From: Chloroflexota bacterium
GTDB lineage: Bacteria; Chloroflexota; Anaerolineae; UBA4142
Assembly: GCA_016208315.1 (NCBI GenBank)
Contig: JACQYF010000082.1
Location: forward strand, 54,941 to 118,940
DNA: 64,000 nt
Reading direction: 5' to 3'
The position numbers were made by a program, and so were the translations under genes. Numbering within the stretch: the first letter of the stretch is position 1; the number at the start of each line of letters is the position of its first letter. This document shows positions 16,603-27,803 of the stretch, one piece after another. The notes under the pieces are model-generated. The model worked only from the letters and a program-made list of their open reading frames with translations, was not told where the DNA came from and searched no databases.

Positions 16603-19600
16603 TCAAACTTTTTTGATCTCCACCAAGAATGCCTTGTACTCCGGTATCATCGTATTGCCGTCGCCGACGTGCGGGGTGAGGTCGTTGGCGCTGTCGCCGG
16701 TGGCGATACCCTGCCACGCAAAGTGCCACGGGATGCCGACTTGATGCACCTTCTTGCCGTCAATCGTGTGCGGCTTCCAGCGCGCCGTGACCATCGCCAC
16801 GGCTTTGATCTTGCCGCGCGCGCTGGCGAGTTGGACGAGGTCGCCGTTGGCAATGCCTTTTTCCGCCGCGAGTTCTTTCGACATTTCGACAAACAATGTC
16901 GGCTGCGTCTCCGCGAGCCACGGCAAATAACGCGACATCGAACCGGCTTGATGATGTTCGGTCAGACGGAACGTGGTGCAGACGATGGGGAACTTGTCCG
17001 GCGTGCCGACGCTGTCGCCAATGTCCTTGCCCGCATCGGTGTCAAAAACTTTGACGACGGGATTAAAGTTCGTCTTGGAGAGCAGGTTGGCGATGGGTGC
17101 TTCGAGCGGCTCGTAGTGTTCGGGCAGCGGGCCCTCGTTCAGACCTTTGGGCGCAAAGAGCCAGCCCTTGCCGTCGGCCTTCATCAGGAACGGGTCGGTG
17201 CCGGCTTGCGCGGCGAGACCGACGCCCGCGGGGTTGGCTTTGGCGTCCGGCGCTTTGGTGGGCGCAAAATCGGGCACGTCGTAACCGCCCCACGTCTTGG
17301 TCTCGGCGTTCCACCAGACGAGTTTCTTGCCTTCCGCCCACGGCGTCCCGTCTGGTTTCGCCGAGGCGCGATTGTAGACGATGTGGCGATTGGCGGGCCA
17401 GGCCCAGCCCCAGAATGGATACGTGCCCATCCCGCCCGGGTCTTTTTGTCCGCGCCGTTTCGCGGCCGGCATAACCACTCCTGTGCCATCGTCCGCGGGC
17501 GCAAAGTAGCCCGAGTAAATCCAATTGCCGCACGCGATCACGTCGGGATTCGCCGCGGTGGCGATCGTCGCAAAGCCGGGGATGACCGCGCCTTTCGCGA
17601 CGAGCGTTGCGCCCGCCGCGTCTTTTACCGCATCTTGCGCGTACCCGTTCACCTCACGCGCGACCAGTTCGACGTTCGCCGGCTCGCCGTAATCCCAGAG
17701 CAGGTCGAGGATGGGTTTGTCTTTCGCGGCGGTGCTGCCTTGGTACGCGGCTTTGATCGCCTTGATCATCTTGTCGAGAATCCAGATGTCCTCTTTGGCA
17801 TCCCCCTGCGGCGCGGCCACGCGCGGCTTCCATTGGATGAGACGTCCGCTCGTCGTTATGCTGCCCGCTTTTTGCTGAGCGTCGGCGGCGGGCAGGAGAA
17901 AGACTTCGGTCTTGATCGTTTTCGGGTCTAGGCCCGGCGCGCGCCAGAACGACGAGGTCTCGGTATCGAAGATTTCTTGCACGACCATCCAATCGAGATT
18001 CTCCATCGCCTTGCGCTCGAGGCGCGCGTTGGGACCGCAGACGTAGGGGTTTTGCCCCATCACGAACATACCCTTGATCGTTCCCTTGTACATCGCTTCG
18101 AAAAGCGGAATCCATGAATAGTTGCCGGAGGATTTGGGGAGATAGTTAAAGGCGTAGTCGTTCTCTTTCGTCGCGGCATTGCCCCACCACGCCTTGAGCA
18201 GCGAGACGACAAAGCGCGGACCGTTCGACCAGTAACTCGTCGTGTCGAATTTCGCGGTGAACGTCTTGAGGTCGCGCTGCGCGGCGGTGGGCAAGCCGAG
18301 ATAGCCGGGCAAATCCTGGAAAAGCAACGCCATATCGGTCGAACCTTGCACGTTCGAGAGACCGCGCAGCGCATTGACGCCGCCGCCGGGCACGCCGATG
18401 TTGCCGAGCAGCAGTTGCAGGATCGCCATCGCGCGCACGTTCTGCGTGCCGACGGTGTGCTGCGTCTGCCCCATCGCGTACATGATGGTTCCCGACTTGT
18501 CGGGCACGCCCGTCGCGGCGAACGCTTTCGCGACCTCGAGGAACTTGTCTTTCGGCGTGCCGCACACGCGCTCGACCATCTCGGGCGTATAGCGCGCGTA
18601 GTGCTTGGTCATGAGCGCGAACACGCTGTTCGGATCGTCGAGCGTTGACGCCTGCTTGGGGACGCTCACTTCGATTTCGTTGCCCGCCGCGTCTTTCGCC
18701 TTGACCTTTTCGGTCTGATACTGCCAGGTCGCGCCGTCGTAGGTTTTGGTGTCCTTGTTGAAGCCGCTGAACAAGCCGTCGAGGTCGGCGGGACCTTTGT
18801 AGGTCGCGTTGACGAGCGTGAGCGCGTTGGTGAATGATTGGACGTACTCTGCGTTGTACAGTTTGTTCTGGATCACATAGCTGATCAGCCCACCGAGGAA
18901 CGTAATGTCGGTACCCGAGCGAATGGGCGCGTAAATGTCCGCCTTGGAGCCGCTGCGATTAAAGCGCGGGTCCACGACGATGAGTTTCGCGCCGCGCTCT
19001 TCCATCGCGGCCGTGATCCATTTGAACGAGATGGGGTGATTCTCGGCGGGATTAGCGCCGAAGACGAGGAACGCGTCGCTGTTCTTGAGATCAACCCAAT
19101 GGTTGGTCATCGCGCCGCGTCCGAATGTGGGGCCGAGACCGGCCACCGTGGACGAGTGTCAGATCCGGGCCTGGTGTTCGAGGTAGGCAATGCCGAGGGC
19201 GCGCGAGAATTTCGCCGCGAGGTAACAGTCCTCGTTGGTGTTCGACGCCCCGCCCACCCAGGCGATGCCTTCGGTGCGATTGACGGTCGCCTCGCCGTCT
19301 TTCTCTTTGAACGTCGCGTCGCGCGTCGACTTGACGCGTTTGGCGATTTCGCCGATCGCCCAGTCCCAGGACTTTTCCTCCCACTTGTCGCCGTTGGGCG
19401 CGCGATAGAGCACCTTGGTCGCGCGCTTGGGGTCGGTGTTGAGCTGCGTGACGGAAACGCCTTTGGGGTCGAGCGCGCCGCGATTGTGGATATTGTCCGG
19501 ATCGCCTTCGGTGTTGACGATACGACCCTGCGCATCGGTCGCAACGATCAAACCGCAGCCCACCGAACAATAGGGGCAGATCGAGGCCGCTTCGCCCACG

Positions 19601-19716
19601 CGCTTGTGCAGCGGAAACGTCGCCGCGCTGGCTGCCGCGGCCGAGCCGGCCGGCAGCAGGAGACTTGCCGCAGCGACACTTCCAACCTTTAGAAAATCGC
19701 GTCGTGACAGGTCCAT
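16603..19716 (-). CDS. Formate dehydrogenase catalytic subunit, selenocysteine-containing, Tat-exported
   Basis: About 1037 residues if UGA 19161-19159 is read as selenocysteine (Sec186). Start ATG 19716 is set by GGGAGG 7 nt upstream. A Tat signal (SRRDFLK plus hydrophobic stretch) exports the folded enzyme. The [4Fe-4S] motif CPYCSVGC has Cys 47, 50 and 54, but the usual fourth Cys (ALCPKG in FdnG-type enzymes) is Asp83 (ALDPKG). Around the UGA the sequence is QARI-U-HSSTVAGLGPTFGRGAMTNHW, matching the FdnG Sec site. The molybdopterin dinucleotide domains follow. It oxidises formate to CO2 outside the membrane. The stop is in a repeat array. Confidence 0.92.
19123..19161 (-). promoter_or_regulatory. 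SECIS-like hairpin directing selenocysteine at UGA
   Basis: Minus strand: UGA at 19161-19159, then exactly 18 nt to GGUC (19140-19137), the SelB-binding apical loop motif. The loop is closed by GUGGCC / GGCC-CAC-type pairing. E. coli fdhF has the same 18-nt distance from UGA to GGUC. Together with protein homology on both sides this argues strongly for recoding. Confidence 0.85.
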
Positions 19717-19748
19717 TCTTTTCCTCCCATAAAACGATGTTAGTTCAA

Positions 19749-19777
19749 TTGACACCGCTCGAAACGAAGGTTATACT
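19749..19777 (+). promoter_or_regulatory. Sigma-70-like promoter for the DUF4058 gene
   Basis: TTGACA (19749-19754), 17-nt spacer, TATACT (19772-19777). AGGAGG follows at 19788-19793, five bases before the ATG at 19799. On the opposite strand TAGTATAAC overlaps the same -10 box and could serve the divergent formate dehydrogenase operon. Confidence 0.75.
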
Positions 19778-19798
19778 AGGCCTCACTAGGAGGCGTCT

Positions 19799-20572
19799 AT
19801 GCCATCTCCTTTTCCCGGTATGGATCCGTACCTCGAAGGTTACTTGTGGCCCGACGTTCATCACCGATTGGCCGATCAAATTAGTGAATTGTTGGCGCCG
19901 CGTTTGAGACCGCGCTATGTGGCTCGCCTCAGCATTCGCGTTCTGGCGGACCAGCCACCCGAAGATGAAATCCGCATCATGTATCCCGATGTCGAGGTGG
20001 TGCGATCACGTCGTTTGGCTGAAACTCGCGCTCCCGTGCTCACTTCTGCGGTTACTGCGCCGACCTTGACCGCGCCGCTGACGATCCCCGTTTTTGAAAC
20101 TCGTGTGACCAGCGTCGAGGTGCGCGATGTCGCGCAGAATGAATTAGTTGCGGTTATCGAAATTCTATCGCCGGTCAACAAGCGCGAGCCGGGGCTGACG
20201 CGATATCTGCAAAAACGCGCCGAGTTTTATGAGACTGGCGTCCATCTGCTGGAGATTGATCTCCTGCGCCGCGGCACGCGTCCTTGGTCGGTGGCGCAAC
20301 TGCGCGCAACAAGCTACGTGGTCGCGCTCACGCGTGCGTTTTCGAATAAGATGGAAGCGTGGCCTCTGCGGTTACAGGACCCGTTGCCCACCGTGCCTGT
20401 GCCTCTGCGCGCGCCCGATCCCGATGTGCCGCTCGAATTATCTCTCGCGTTTTCTACGATCTATGATAGAGCGGCGTACGACCTCTCCATTGACTATCGT
20501 CAGTCCCCGCCTCCGCCGCCTATCTCCCCTGAAGATGCCGATTGGGTCAAATTACAGGCCAGCAAGGGCTAA
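19799..20572 (+). CDS. DUF4058 family protein
   Basis: 257 residues beginning with the family hallmark MPSPFPGMDPYLE. Conserved blocks seen: VIEILSPVNKREPG and a charged LLEIDLLRRGTR segment. No membrane or signal sequence; function unknown. DUF4058 proteins are common in Chloroflexi, cyanobacteria and planctomycetes, often in several copies. It stands alone, divergent from the formate dehydrogenase operon, with its own consensus promoter and ribosome site. Confidence 0.88.
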   Translation: MPSPFPGMDPYLEGYLWPDVHHRLADQISELLAPRLRPRYVARLSIRVLADQPPEDEIRIMYPDVEVVRSRRLAETRAPVLTSAVTAPTLTAPLTIPVFETRVTSVEVRDVAQNELVAVIEILSPVNKREPGLTRYLQKRAEFYETGVHLLEIDLLRRGTRPWSVAQLRATSYVVALTRAFSNKMEAWPLRLQDPLPTVPVPLRAPDPDVPLELSLAFSTIYDRAAYDLSIDYRQSPPPPPISPEDADWVKLQASKG

Positions 20573-20608
20573 TCCATTTTATGGCGGTATGACCTGGCAA
20601 GGCAACGT

Positions 20609-20647
20609 CCAAACGGGTCATTTTGGACGGGCAAGCGTATCATCGAG
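20609..20647. repeat. 39-bp element, copy A, at the 3' end of a membrane protein gene
   Basis: Begins CCAAACGGGTCATTTTG and ends CGTATCATCGAG. It matches copy B (21311-21349) at about 34 of 39 positions and copy C (23642-23680) more weakly. Here it contains the TGA stop of the gene at 20640-21014. Confidence 0.75.
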
Positions 20648-21014
20648 AGCCGGCAAACTGAAAATACCCAAAGCCGATCGCCAATAGCAGATAGATCATC
20701 ACCATCGCCCAACCGAATGGGTTGATAATGCCGGAGAGTTGCGCGGTCAGGACTATACCAAAGCCCAGCAGATCGCCGACGAAAACGGATAGCGTCACGG
20801 CGCGCCGCGTCGCGGGATCGGCGATTTCACGGGTCATCCACAAAAAGAGACCGACCAAGACGAAGGTCGCGCCGAAAAGCCGCGCCAGAAACGTGCCGTT
20901 CAGGTCGAGGTCCATTCTCAAGAGCCAGAGCCATTGGCCAGGAAAGATGATAAAAATGCCTCCCGTGACAATGCAAACGATGGCTTTGAACGTCATCAGT
21001 GTGCCGAGTTTCAT
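20640..21014 (-). CDS. Small four-helix membrane protein
   Basis: 124 residues with four predicted transmembrane helices (about 8-28, 38-60, 70-92 and 98-118). No catalytic motif is evident and no family was recognised with confidence. GGAGGGACGAAG precedes the ATG, a good ribosome site. It reads leftward between the DUF4058 gene and acetyl-CoA synthetase 1, whose 3' region shares the 39-bp element. Confidence 0.7.
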   Translation of the reverse strand: MKLGTLMTFKAIVCIVTGGIFIIFPGQWLWLLRMDLDLNGTFLARLFGATFVLVGLFLWMTREIADPATRRAVTLSVFVGDLLGFGIVLTAQLSGIINPFGWAMVMIYLLLAIGFGYFQFAGSR

Positions 21015-21310
21015 CTTCGTCCCTCCTGTAAATTCAACTCAACAAATGTCCAACGAATAAACGAATAGGAGGGCGGATTGTCTTGCCAAACGGCAGGTCG
21101 AAGACCGAATTCAAGTGGGGATCGCCAAGCGAGCCGAAAATGGGGGTGGCGCAAAGAGGGACGAATTGCGGGAATAGGCGGCATCTAGCCCTCCATGGGC
21201 AAATGGCAACATCACCGCGCGCCGCGACGGCGCGCTCACAGACAACGAGATTTTTTCAATCAAGCACGGGCTGACCTATTCTAACACGCCTCCCACGCTG
21301 GCGACGACGG
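21015..21310. other. Noncoding stretch of about 300 bp
   Basis: Only the leader of the small membrane protein (ribosome site near 21020) was recognised. Short open frames here have no family resemblance or ribosome sites. A GC-rich inverted stretch (GCGCGCCGCGACGGCGCGC) occurs near 21220-21240. The right end (CCTATTCTAACACGC, 21275) also occurs downstream of acetyl-CoA synthetase 2 at 23608. Confidence 0.5.
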
Positions 21311-21349
21311 CCAAACGGGTCATTTTGCGCGTGCAAACGTATCATCGAG
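21311..21349. repeat. 39-bp element, copy B, overlapping the end of acetyl-CoA synthetase 1
   Basis: The reverse complement encodes the last residues of the synthetase (DDTFARAK) and its TGA. An internal palindrome-like TTTGCACGCGCAAA is visible. Upstream homology with copy C extends about 30 bp further (CCTATTCTAACACGC). Confidence 0.75.
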
Positions 21350-23242
21350 GGCCTGTTTCATCTCGGCCCACGCATGGCGCGCTTCTTCGACCGAACCCTC
21401 GTCCTCGATGGTCGTAATGTCGCCGGGATCGCGGTCGACCGTGACGGCCTTGAGGACGCGGCGCATGATCTTGCCGCTGCGTGTCTTGGGCAACATGTTG
21501 ACGAAATTCAGCTCGCCGATCACGGCGATCGGCCCCAACTCGTGGCGCACGGTCTCCAGCAATTCGCGTTTCAATTGGTCCGATGCTTTGAACCCTTGCT
21601 TGAGCAGGACGAAGGCCGAGATGACCTCACCGCGCATTTCGTCCGGGCGACCGATCACGCCGGCCTCGGCGGTCGCCGGGTGCATCATGAGCGCGGTCTC
21701 CACCTCGATGGTGCCGATGCGGTGGCCCGCGATCTTGATGATCTCATCGGCGCGGCCCGCGAACCAAACGTAGCCGTCCTCGTCAATGCGCGCCGAGTCG
21801 CCCGTGTAATACACGCCCGGGATGCGTTCCCAGTAATCCTTGCCGTACCGTTCCGGCTCGCCCCACAGCCACGGCGTCAGCCCGGGGAACGGTCGCTTGA
21901 GGACCATGATGCCCTTTTCGTTCGCTCCGCATGGTTGGCCCTCGGGACCGACGACCATCGCTTCGATCCCCGGCAGCGCAATCGTCGCCGAGCCGGGTTT
22001 GATCGGCAACATGCCGAGTCCGTAAGGATTGCCGAAAACGGGCCCGCCGGTTTCGGTCTGCCACATGTGGTCAATCACGGGGATTTTGTCTTTGAGGATT
22101 TTCTTCTGGAGCCATTCCCACGCGGGCGCGTTCAGCACCTCGCCCGCGCAAAAAACGCGTTCGAGATAGTCATGGTCCACTTTGCTCAACGGCTCGTCGC
22201 CGTAACGCATCAACAAGCGCACCGCGGTCGGCGACGTGAAAATACCGGTCACGCGAAATTCCTCGATGAGGGTCGTCCAGTGCGTTTCGGGTTTCGGATA
22301 ATCGAGCGCGCCTTCGAAGGCGATGGTCGTCGCGCCGGCGACGAGGGGCGCGTAGACGATGTAACTGTGCCCGACGATCCAGCCAATGTCCGAGGTGGAC
22401 CACCAAACGTCGGTCGGCTTTAGGCCGAACACCCATTTGCCCATGCTGTGAATGTGGACTTGATAGCCGCCGTGCGTATGGATCGCGAGTTTCGGTTTCG
22501 CGGTTGTGCCCGACGTCGCGAGGATGAACGCGGGTTCGTTCGCTTCCATCTCGACGTGGCGGCTGTCCTGCCCCGCGCCGCGCTGCAAGAATTCTTCCCA
22601 CGCAATGTCGCGCCCGGCTTGCATTGCCGTGTCGCCATTCGCGCGATTCAAGACGATCACTTTTTCGACCGAGTTGGTCGCGGCGAGCGCCTCGTCCACG
22701 ATGCCTTTCAGCGGCACGTCTTTGCCTTTGCGAAAAGTAATATCGGCCGTAAAGAGGAGACGCGAGCCGCTCGCTTGCACGCGGTCGGCTAATGCTTTTG
22801 CGCCAAAGCCCGCAAAGACGACGGAATGGATCGCGCCGATGCGGACGGTCGCCAGCATGAGGATGATGGCTTCCGGGCAGGTCGGCATGTAAATGGTGAG
22901 GCGGTCGCCCTTTTGAATGCCCATGCCGCGCAGCGCCGCCGCGACGCGCTCGACCTGGCGCGAGAGCTGCGCGTAGGTGAAGATGCGGCGCTCGCCGCGT
23001 TCGTTGACGTAGATGAGGGCGGTGTGTCCGCCCCAGCCGCGCTTGACGTGATGGTCGAGCGCGTTAAAAGCCAAGTTCGTCTGCCCCCCGACGAACCATT
23101 TGAACGTGGGATAATTCCATTCGAGCACGCGGTCCCATTTGCGAAACCACGGCAGATGATCGGCGGCTTTAGCCCAAAAGGTATCCGGGTCGCGGCGCGC
23201 GTCCTCGACCCAGCGTTGAACGATTGGATTAACCAGAGCCAT
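21320..23242 (-). CDS. AMP-forming acyl-CoA synthetase 1 (acetate/propionate-CoA ligase type)
   Basis: 640 residues. It activates a short carboxylate to acyl-AMP and then acyl-CoA. Seen: N-terminal ACAS segment (FWAKAADHLPW), P-loop ATSGTTAKPK (usual TSGTTGKPK has Gly where this has Ala), DIGWIVGHSY, WQTETGG adenylate motif, YYTGDSA, and the C-terminal catalytic Lys in KTRSGKIMRR. It differs clearly from synthetases 2 and 3, so its substrate may differ (propionate, acrylate or acetate). It is first of a leftward run with the antiporter and symporters upstream. Confidence 0.88.
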   Translation of the reverse strand: MALVNPIVQRWVEDARRDPDTFWAKAADHLPWFRKWDRVLEWNYPTFKWFVGGQTNLAFNALDHHVKRGWGGHTALIYVNERGERRIFTYAQLSRQVERVAAALRGMGIQKGDRLTIYMPTCPEAIILMLATVRIGAIHSVVFAGFGAKALADRVQASGSRLLFTADITFRKGKDVPLKGIVDEALAATNSVEKVIVLNRANGDTAMQAGRDIAWEEFLQRGAGQDSRHVEMEANEPAFILATSGTTAKPKLAIHTHGGYQVHIHSMGKWVFGLKPTDVWWSTSDIGWIVGHSYIVYAPLVAGATTIAFEGALDYPKPETHWTTLIEEFRVTGIFTSPTAVRLLMRYGDEPLSKVDHDYLERVFCAGEVLNAPAWEWLQKKILKDKIPVIDHMWQTETGGPVFGNPYGLGMLPIKPGSATIALPGIEAMVVGPEGQPCGANEKGIMVLKRPFPGLTPWLWGEPERYGKDYWERIPGVYYTGDSARIDEDGYVWFAGRADEIIKIAGHRIGTIEVETALMMHPATAEAGVIGRPDEMRGEVISAFVLLKQGFKASDQLKRELLETVRHELGPIAVIGELNFVNMLPKTRSGKIMRRVLKAVTVDRDPGDITTIEDEGSVEEARHAWAEMKQALDDTFARAK

Positions 23243-23382
23243 GCCAGTACCTCCCCTGAAAATAGACCGCCCTCCGGCAGGCGGGTGCGGCGAACACGAA
23301 CAACCTGCGGAGGGCGGTCACTCCCTCCATCCGCGACGAGGTCGCAGAGAAACGAGACACGCTGGTCGACGCGCGCCGGGCG

Positions 23383-23580
23383 CTACGGCTCGGCCCGCGC
23401 CGTTTCTCCGTTCGTCGCACTTTCCTTCTCCGCGGCGAGCGCGAGCACGCGGTCTTTGAGGTCGGCCAGCGCGCGGCGGATTTGTTCCAGCTCTTCGGCG
23501 TGCAGACGCTGATACGAGTCGAGCTGCTGCTCGAGTTTCAACATGCGGAAGGCAATGTCAGAAGGCGCATCGGTTGGCAT
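23383..23580 (-). CDS. Small coiled-coil protein
   Basis: 65 residues, almost wholly a charged amphipathic helix (MLKLEQQLDSYQRLHAEEL onward) with Leu spacing of a coiled coil. GAGGAG lies 5 nt before the ATG, arguing for a real gene. It lies between acetyl-CoA synthetases 1 and 2. No family recognised; a small partner or oligomerisation peptide is possible. Confidence 0.6.
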   Translation of the reverse strand: MPTDAPSDIAFRMLKLEQQLDSYQRLHAEELEQIRRALADLKDRVLALAAEKESATNGETARAEP

Positions 23581-23641
23581 GGGTGCTCCTCATTGCGTAT
23601 GGTCTCGCCTATTCTAACACGCTTGTCTCCGCCGCATAATG

Positions 23642-23679
23642 TACAAACGGGTCATTGCCGCGCGCAAAACGTATCTTTG

Positions 23680-23680
<1 letters not shown>
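23642..23680. repeat. 39-bp element, copy C, abutting the end of acetyl-CoA synthetase 2
   Basis: ACAAACGGGTCATT, then CGCGCAAAACGTAT. Related to copies A and B, with CCTATTCTAACACGC at 23608 as in copy B. The synthetase stop codon (23680) lies at its edge. Confidence 0.65.
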
Positions 23681-25576
<1,896 letters not shown>

Positions 25577-25584
<8 letters not shown>

Positions 25585-26995
25585 ACTGGCTCCTTAATTC
25601 GTTTATTCGTTTTTGCTTCGCTGACGGTGTTGCTTGCCGCTTGAGCAAAAAGGTGAGGATGGGCGGCGATAGGAACGTGCTCAAGAGAACTACGATGACG
25701 ATCATCGAAAAGATCTCGTCGTTCACCACGCCGAGCGTCTTGCCGGTCGCGGCAAAGATCAGGCCGACTTCGCCGCGCGGGATCATGCCAAAGCCGACGA
25801 TCGCCTTGTTCACCGGCCCGGCGACCAGGCCCGACGCCACTTTGCCGACGAACGCGGCGACGGTGATGCCGAGCGCGACCACGAGGATGGGCCCATTGAA
25901 CAGGGCATCGAGCCGGACGTGCATGCCCGTGAGCACGAAAAAGATCGGCACCAAAAAGTACCCCAGCGGCTCCACCAGTTCTTCGACGTGGCGGTCCTCG
26001 TGGCGCTTGACGATTTGCGCGATCCGCTGCTGCAAGCTCGGCTCGGCGTCCTTCAGCGCATGGTTGATTTCGTTAACCAGCTCGTGGTTTTCAAAGAGAC
26101 GAAAGTGTACCGGATCAAGCACCAGACCGGCTGCGAACGCGCCGACGATGGGCGCGAGGCCAATGCGTTCCGCCAGAAACGCGGTCACCAGGCCAAAGCC
26201 AATCGCCAGCGTAAACTTCATGCCGGTGCCGGTGTTGATGCGTGAAAAGAAATGACTCAGGCGCGGCGCGAGCACTTTGCCCAGCACAATCGCGCCGGCG
26301 AGGAAGGCGACCGCTTTCAGCGTGATCTCGGCGATGGTGATCACGCTCGCCGTGCCGACCGTGACGATGGCGGAGACGACCGCGAGGATGATAAGCCCGA
26401 GCACATCGTCAATGACCGCCGCGCCCAGGACGATTTGCGCCTCGGGGGTTTGCAGCTTGCCGAGATCGCGAAAGACGCGCGCCGTAATGCCGACCGAAGT
26501 CGCGGTCAGGATCGCGCCGAGAAAGATGTAGACGTTCGAAGAGAGGCCCGGCAAAAGTTGGGGACCGACGATGGCCGAGCCGAGGAAAAACGGGACGACC
26601 ACGCCGACTGTGGCGACCAGAAACGCGCGCACGCCGACGCGGCGCATTTCCTCGATGTTGGTCTCCAGTCCAACCTGGAACAAGAGGATGACGACGCCCA
26701 GTTCGGACAAGAAGAGGATGAACTCGTTGGTCTTGATCGGCTCAAAGGTCTGGATACCGACGAGCGCGAGATTACCCAAGACCACTCCGGCGATCAGCTC
26801 GCCCAACACGGACGGCTGGCCGATGCGTTCCACCAGACTCGCGACCTTGGCGACGACGAGGAGGACGACGATCCAGAGAAAAGTCAGCGCGAAACTGGAC
26901 GCGGCCGCGGGTTCACCCGACGCCTCGGCGGCAGCAGGCAGTAGCAACGCGATGAGAATAAAGAGAGTACCGATCTTGCGAGTGACACTATGCAT
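25577..26995 (-). CDS. Cation/proton antiporter (CPA2, NapA/KefB type)
   Basis: About 472 residues. ATG 26995 gives a signal-like N-terminus (MHSVTRKIGTLFILIALLL, then AEASG); an open frame upstream to 27109 is repeat-rich and not supported. The rest has about 12 hydrophobic helices with the CPA2 motif GAAVIDDVLGLI (ion-binding DD) and inverted helix breaks (TATSVGITARV). It exchanges Na+ or K+ for H+; beside Na+-coupled acid symporters it may recycle sodium (inference). A degenerate copy of its first about 35 codons lies just upstream at 27056-27156. Confidence 0.88.
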
Positions 26996-27055
26996 GGGCG
27001 CTGAGTAGCATCTTACCACAAAGACACAAAGACACAAAAATCTGGCACACGGTTG

Positions 27056-27156
27056 AGAAATCGGACTTGCCATTCGCCCGATGCCTCGGCGGACGCGGGC
27101 CGTAGCCACGCGATGAGGATAAGCGCGGCACGCCCTTTGCTTGTTATGCTATGCAT
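27056..27156 (-). pseudogene. Duplicated 5' fragment of the antiporter gene
   Basis: From ATG 27156 it reads MHSITSKGRAALILIAW and then ASAEASGE, clearly homologous to the antiporter start (MHSVTRKIG..., AEASGE). Homology begins about 10 bp before the ATG (CTCAGTGCCGATGCATAG versus CTCAGCGCCCATGCATAG). After GE the similarity ends and the frame closes. Between the two copies is a short array of ACACAAAG units (27017-27042). It overlaps the last codons of the membrane protein at 27149. Confidence 0.75.
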
Positions 27157-27748
27157 CGGCACTGAGCGGGTGGCGCAATAACCAGTGCATCGCAAGTCCG
27201 CTGAACCCCCATGCGACCACGATGCCCACGGCCGAAATCGTCCAGCCGGAGGTTGCGGCAATGCCGGCGCCGAGAACCCATCCAATCATGGTGGCGAGCA
27301 CCCACAACTCGGCGCGCGCCACAGTCCCGCGCAGCAGGACCCATTGGACACAGCCGGCGAGAACACCCGGCATTACAAAGATGAGCGCCGAAACAAGTGA
27401 CGGTGTTGCCGCGGTGATCGAACCCACTGCCAGCGCCACCACCAAGCCGAATGACCAGGCGACCGCTGTGGCAGGTATCCACCATTTAAAGCGGTAGCCG
27501 CCCCAACGCTGGGCGAGCCATTGCGCGATCCCAACGGCGGCGCCGCGCAGCAGGCCCAGCACAAAGACCAACAGCAAAAAGATGGGTAGATCGAGCGCCG
27601 CGCCCATTTGAGGATTTACCGTTGGGGCGGGCACGAATTGGGCGGCCGGGAGCAGCAGAACCCACATGACGGAAAAGCTCCAGTCCAAGCGTCCCGACCG
27701 TGTCTCTGTTTTCTTCACATGTTGTCCGAGAACAAGTGTATTTGTCAT
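27149..27748 (-). CDS. Membrane protein with five to six helices, unknown function
   Basis: 199 residues, hydrophobic, with repeated motif-like segments GIAQWLAQRWGG and GCVQWVLLRGTV followed by aromatic helices. The two GxxQW segments suggest an internal duplication seen in uncharacterised Chloroflexi and cyanobacterial membrane proteins (recalled, not searched). The last codons (LSADA) and the TAG stop fall in the duplicated antiporter fragment, so the native C-terminus may have been changed. Confidence 0.65.
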   Translation of the reverse strand: MTNTLVLGQHVKKTETRSGRLDWSFSVMWVLLLPAAQFVPAPTVNPQMGAALDLPIFLLLVFVLGLLRGAAVGIAQWLAQRWGGYRFKWWIPATAVAWSFGLVVALAVGSITAATPSLVSALIFVMPGVLAGCVQWVLLRGTVARAELWVLATMIGWVLGAGIAATSGWTISAVGIVVAWGFSGLAMHWLLRHPLSADA

Positions 27749-27761
27749 GATTTCCTGTGGT

Positions 27762-27797
27762 AGACCTGTGAGGTCTTGCGAAGCACCTCACAGGTCT
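27762..27797. terminator. Palindrome downstream of the symporter gene, possible terminator
   Basis: AGACCTGTGAGGT (27762-27774) and its exact complement (27785-27797) with a 10-nt loop, starting 6 nt past the stop of the symporter (minus strand). There is no clear T-run, so termination is uncertain. It is similar in design to 54532-54572. Confidence 0.6.
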
Positions 27798-27803
27798 CTG
27801 TCC

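Noticed and set aside
15305..17931. Long plus-strand frames opposite the formate dehydrogenase genes
   Set aside because: Antisense shadows of the FeS and catalytic subunit genes; no ribosome site or family resemblance.
19159..19161. TGA in the formate dehydrogenase as a frameshift or nonsense pseudogene
   Set aside because: Position, flanking residues and GGUC hairpin match the known selenocysteine site, so recoding is the better explanation.
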